Of a stretch of DNA of 64,000 nucleotides, positions 60,651 through 64,000 are shown piece by piece; position 1 is the stretch's first letter, and every line of letters starts with the position of its first letter. The DNA is from Archilochus colubris (lineage: Eukaryota > Chordata > Aves > Apodiformes > Trochilidae). The notes beneath the pieces were generated by a model. That model made no database searches, was not told the origin of the DNA, and saw only the letters and a program-made list of their open reading frames with translations. Location: the NCBI GenBank assembly GCA_023079485.1, contig CM041104.1, forward strand, positions 7,796,864 to 7,860,863. The letters are read 5' to 3'. Made by a program: the position numbers and the translations under genes.

Positions 60651-63600
60651 GAGAGACAGACAGCTACTTGCATTAGTCACACTTTGGAGTCAGAGAGGTG
60701 TTTCTCCATGCAGGCAAGGCAAGTAAAATACATATTACTCTTTATGTCCTTGCTTGTAGAGCTTAAGGCTCTGTAACTGCACTCACCAGGCCACACTTTG
60801 GGAAGAGAACTTCAACAAACAACCACGCCTGAAAAATGCAATTTTAAAAATTTAATCCTGGATTTTTAGCCCCACCAAAAGTTGCTACCTGGGAAATTCC
60901 CATTAGGAGTTATACCTGGGTAAGATATGGTTTGTGAAGCTCCTTCCTTTTGCGTGGCACAGGAAAAAAGGGAGAGGAAGAAACTACACGTGCTGGCCAA
61001 GACTAGGCAGTGCAGATCCACACCTCAGCTGACAGATGCCCCTGAGCTGTTCAGTTCAGTGCCCTTCCTTGGGGCTGGGGATCCTTTCCTGCCTCCTCCC
61101 TTCGGTGAAGCTGGATACAACAGAGATCTCTGTCTCCTAAATTACAGTTTTTACAGCACCACGAGGAAATAGCTGGTCACTTTTGCACATTGCTCCCAGC
61201 TCACAAAAGAGTTTGGGGGATAACTCCAAAACACATTAAGTCAAAGTCATGCTGTTTTCTCACTATATAGTTATTTTTTCACACAAGTTGGATGTATTGC
61301 AGTTTAGAGTAATATTCCTGTATCTAAAGACAGACTGTAACTCACTATCAGAGCACTGACAAAACATATATAAATAGATAGCATTTGCTATAGTTATGTT
61401 AGGATGTAAATGATATGAGCTAATCCAGCTAGACACCTGCACATTAGGTTCAGGATGGAAACATTGATGCAGTTATTTGCTATATCATATGATAGCTAAA
61501 CTAAATAAAAATAATAAAGAAAGGTCATGCCTATTTTGAAAAAGTGGTTTTGGCCCTTTAATATCACCACCAGGGCAAAGGAATTTGATATTATATCCTG
61601 AACACAATTTATGATTCATTACTAGGGCTCTAGCCACACCCAGCAACTAATCTAGAATTTCACACATCTAATGAACTACATACTTGAAATATGTGGTCTG
61701 TAAAATCTGATTTACACTGTTGTTAAAATAGCTGGTGTTTGAAACAAAATATATTTTAAAGTATGTATTTGTGCACAAGGTTTGTTGTATGGGTTTTTTT
61801 TTTCTAAAAACCCCAAACCCGGTCATTAATTTACCCCAAAGCATATAAAACGTTCCTTACAACGTAATTTCTGGGGCAGTATTTCTTTCAGCACCTCAGA
61901 TTTATTCACTATGTTTCTTCGGGAGCAACTGCATTTAGTTATACAAAGGAGTGGAAAGCCCCCACAGTGTAATTGAAGGTACTTCAGTGGGTAAGTTAAC
62001 TTGACAAGTCAGCTCATGATGGAGTCCAGGGTCGATAATTAGTCCTTACCTGACACCATCATAAAACCACAGCATTAGGTCAGTCCTTGCTTGGGCCATA
62101 CAAGAGGTACCTTGCAATTCCAGCTCATTCAAGCATGTTAGCTTTTTATTGGATGTTAACACCTGATATTTCCTTCAGGCTCTGGTTTTACTGAAGGCTT
62201 TGTGGCATTATGTTCTTCAGAGCTGGAATGGCAACAGGAGCTGAAAGAAAGAAGAGTGGGAACCAGTATAAATCACCACCCTGCACAGTATTCTGATGGT
62301 GAAAGATCACAAAAGGCACCTTGGCTGTTAGAGGAAATAGCTGTCATTCACGTGTGAAATACAAGATGTTTCTTTCTATTTGTGGTGAACACCACACCTG
62401 TAAAAATTAGTTCCACACTTCAGTAATGGGGACTTGCAAGAATTAAATTTGAACTCAAACAAAACCTGAGGACTGTGTGAGGGTGTGGATGAGTGTAACG
62501 AGACAGTTTTCACCAGCCACAGGTACCACCAAGATACCAGCAGAATGCATTTTTTCCCAATTGATTTTGGAAGGATTTTCTCATTGCGGGTTAGTGTTGC
62601 AAGTACTAGTTTTACTTAGAAAATTTGTTTTCTGTCTCATTTCTCCCTGTATATGGGAAAGGTAAGCTGTCAAAATCTGATTAGCAGAAGGTTTGAGACT
62701 CCCTAGAAACAAAATTGTGCAGCTCTGAATCAGACTTTGTGAACTCAGTTGCCTGACAAATTCTGACACCACCTTCAGCCTAAAATGAAAACTCACTTTG
62801 GTGAATTTATGCAGATCCAGCTAAAAAGGATGAACACATCTTGACAAATAAATGAAACTATACCAAATATTGGAAAGATATGCATCTGGAGAAAGTAAAA
62901 TAGGTGAGGAATTGATAATATCTAACCTGAGTCTTTTAGAAATATCTTCTCAATTTTACAGCCCAGCTGTAAAGGTGGAGAAGCTCCAAGTGCTGGTGCC
63001 ACACTGTGAATAATAATTGAGAAATGGTTCTTTGGAGTTGGAGTAGCTCACAGCAGACAATGATAGTGTATGTTCTGTTTAAAACTGCCATTCTCCTTCT
63101 TCAGGGATTTAACTTACCTTGGAAACACACAAATAAAGGGAAAACCAATGTTATCTTGCAGCTTACACTTTGGGCTTGAAATAATTGTTCCAAGCTAAAA
63201 AGAATCCAAGGTGGAATACTAAGTAATAAAAGCTACATTAATAAAGATCAGGATGTAACTCCTGCAGTTACAATTAAAAATTAAATGAAGAAAAACATCT
63301 TACATGCAAGTTGACTGATTTGTAACAATACCTGCATGCACAGGCAATGTGCACATGTGCATCAGAATTGGGCATGACTACTGCTGGGGGAAAACCAGGA
63401 GGGAAAGCTCAGATGGGCAGGATGGTGCTAAGGATTTCCTGGACTTGCTAACCATGAGAACAGCTCCAACAGCAGAAGCTCTCCTCACTCACATCGCAGG
63501 CTCATGCCAAGGAAGCCTTGGCAAGAGAGTGGTTAAAATTCTGGCAGCTCTTCATGAGGGCTCTGAAATTTTACAGCTCATGGTGTGCTTGTTGTCAAAC

Positions 63601-64000
63601 ATAAGGAGAACAGGATGGAGCCTAACAGAGGGGCAGCTGGAGAGCAAAAAGCATTTCCAGCAACATCTCCAGGGCACAGATCCTACCTTGTAGGGGCCAA
63701 GAAGACCAATGGCAATGCTGCTGCTCTTGTAGCAAGATGATGAGCTGCTTCACTGTCTGCTGTAGTCTAGAGGTCTCTCCTCTCTTTAACTCTTGGAACA
63801 AGATCAAAGGCAATAAAATACAGTAAGCATGAACCATTTGAGCTCCTGATTCAAAATCAGTGCCCTGGCCTGATTTCCTCGTGGGACTTTCCTCTCCAGA
63901 GCAAGAGCAATGGTTCTGCTTGAGCTGGTAGAGGGCAGCAGCCACAGCAATGGCAGATGCAGGATGCAGTGATTCCCTGGAAACCACTGCATTGGAAAAG

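Larger units (their letters stand above)
55100..64000. other. Upstream flank of NFATC2, no gene recognised
   Basis: There are GC-rich patches at about 55.9-56.7, 57.9-58.3 and 58.5-58.9 kb; the rest is AT-rich with simple repeats. No conserved protein segment, RNA gene or complete open frame could be supported. From memory, ATP9A lies upstream of NFATC2 in human, but I cannot identify any ATP9A exon here. A possible minus-strand exon at 63.69-63.99 kb is discussed as a finding only. Confidence 0.6.

Noticed and set aside
1..64000. CRISPR arrays, bacterial operons, tRNA or rRNA genes
   Set aside because: Nothing of this kind is visible. The sequence has vertebrate intron and promoter structure throughout.

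Overview
This is eukaryotic, vertebrate genomic DNA with long introns, GT-AG splice sites, homopolymer tracts and CpG islands. There is no bacterial or viral gene organisation. A degraded LINE tail of CR1 type near 2.8 kb, together with the protein sequence, points to a sauropsid, most probably a bird. Species cannot be fixed from what I can see.

The one protein-coding gene I can support is NFATC2 (NFAT1, calcineurin-regulated nuclear factor of activated T cells), on the minus strand. Seven coding exon pieces can be placed with exact splice sites and a continuous reading phase. They are an upstream alternative first exon (54544-54607), the main first exon (46643-46787), and exons 2 (37540-38566), 3 (36009-36177), 4 (24139-24341), 5 (21896-22068) and 6 (12125-12265). 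With the main first exon these encode residues 1 to about 619: the N-terminal transactivation and regulatory region, all of the DNA-binding Rel-homology domain, and the start of the dimerisation/IPT domain. The rest of the IPT domain and the C-terminal transactivation region were not found and should lie left of position 1.

Layout from left to right: 1-12124 is part of intron 6, with a 58-bp tandem repeat, a CR1 tail and a striking 174-bp near-perfect inverted repeat. 12.1-24.3 kb holds exons 6, 5 and 4, with a 42-bp minisatellite starting about 90 bp inside intron 5. 24.3-36.0 kb is a large intron. 36.0-38.6 kb holds exons 3 and 2. 38.6-46.6 kb is intron 1, with a GC-rich CRE/AP-1 candidate element at 41.3-41.5 kb. 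46.4-47.2 kb is the CpG-island promoter of the main form. 53.2-54.2 kb is a second CpG island. 54.5-55.1 kb is the alternative first exon and its TATA/CRE/NFAT-motif promoter. 55.1-64 kb is upstream DNA with patches of high GC and no gene I can recognise.

The two promoters feed the same exons 2 onward. The main form starts with the acidic segment that contains the CK1-docking FSILF motif; the alternative form replaces it with a short 21-residue leader. Both carry the calcineurin docking site, the serine-rich and SP-repeat phosphorylation region and the nuclear localisation signal in exon 2. I found no undescribed multi-gene system. The most interesting unexplained structures are the splice-donor-like minisatellite beside exon 5, the long intronic hairpin, and the unassigned regulatory islands.
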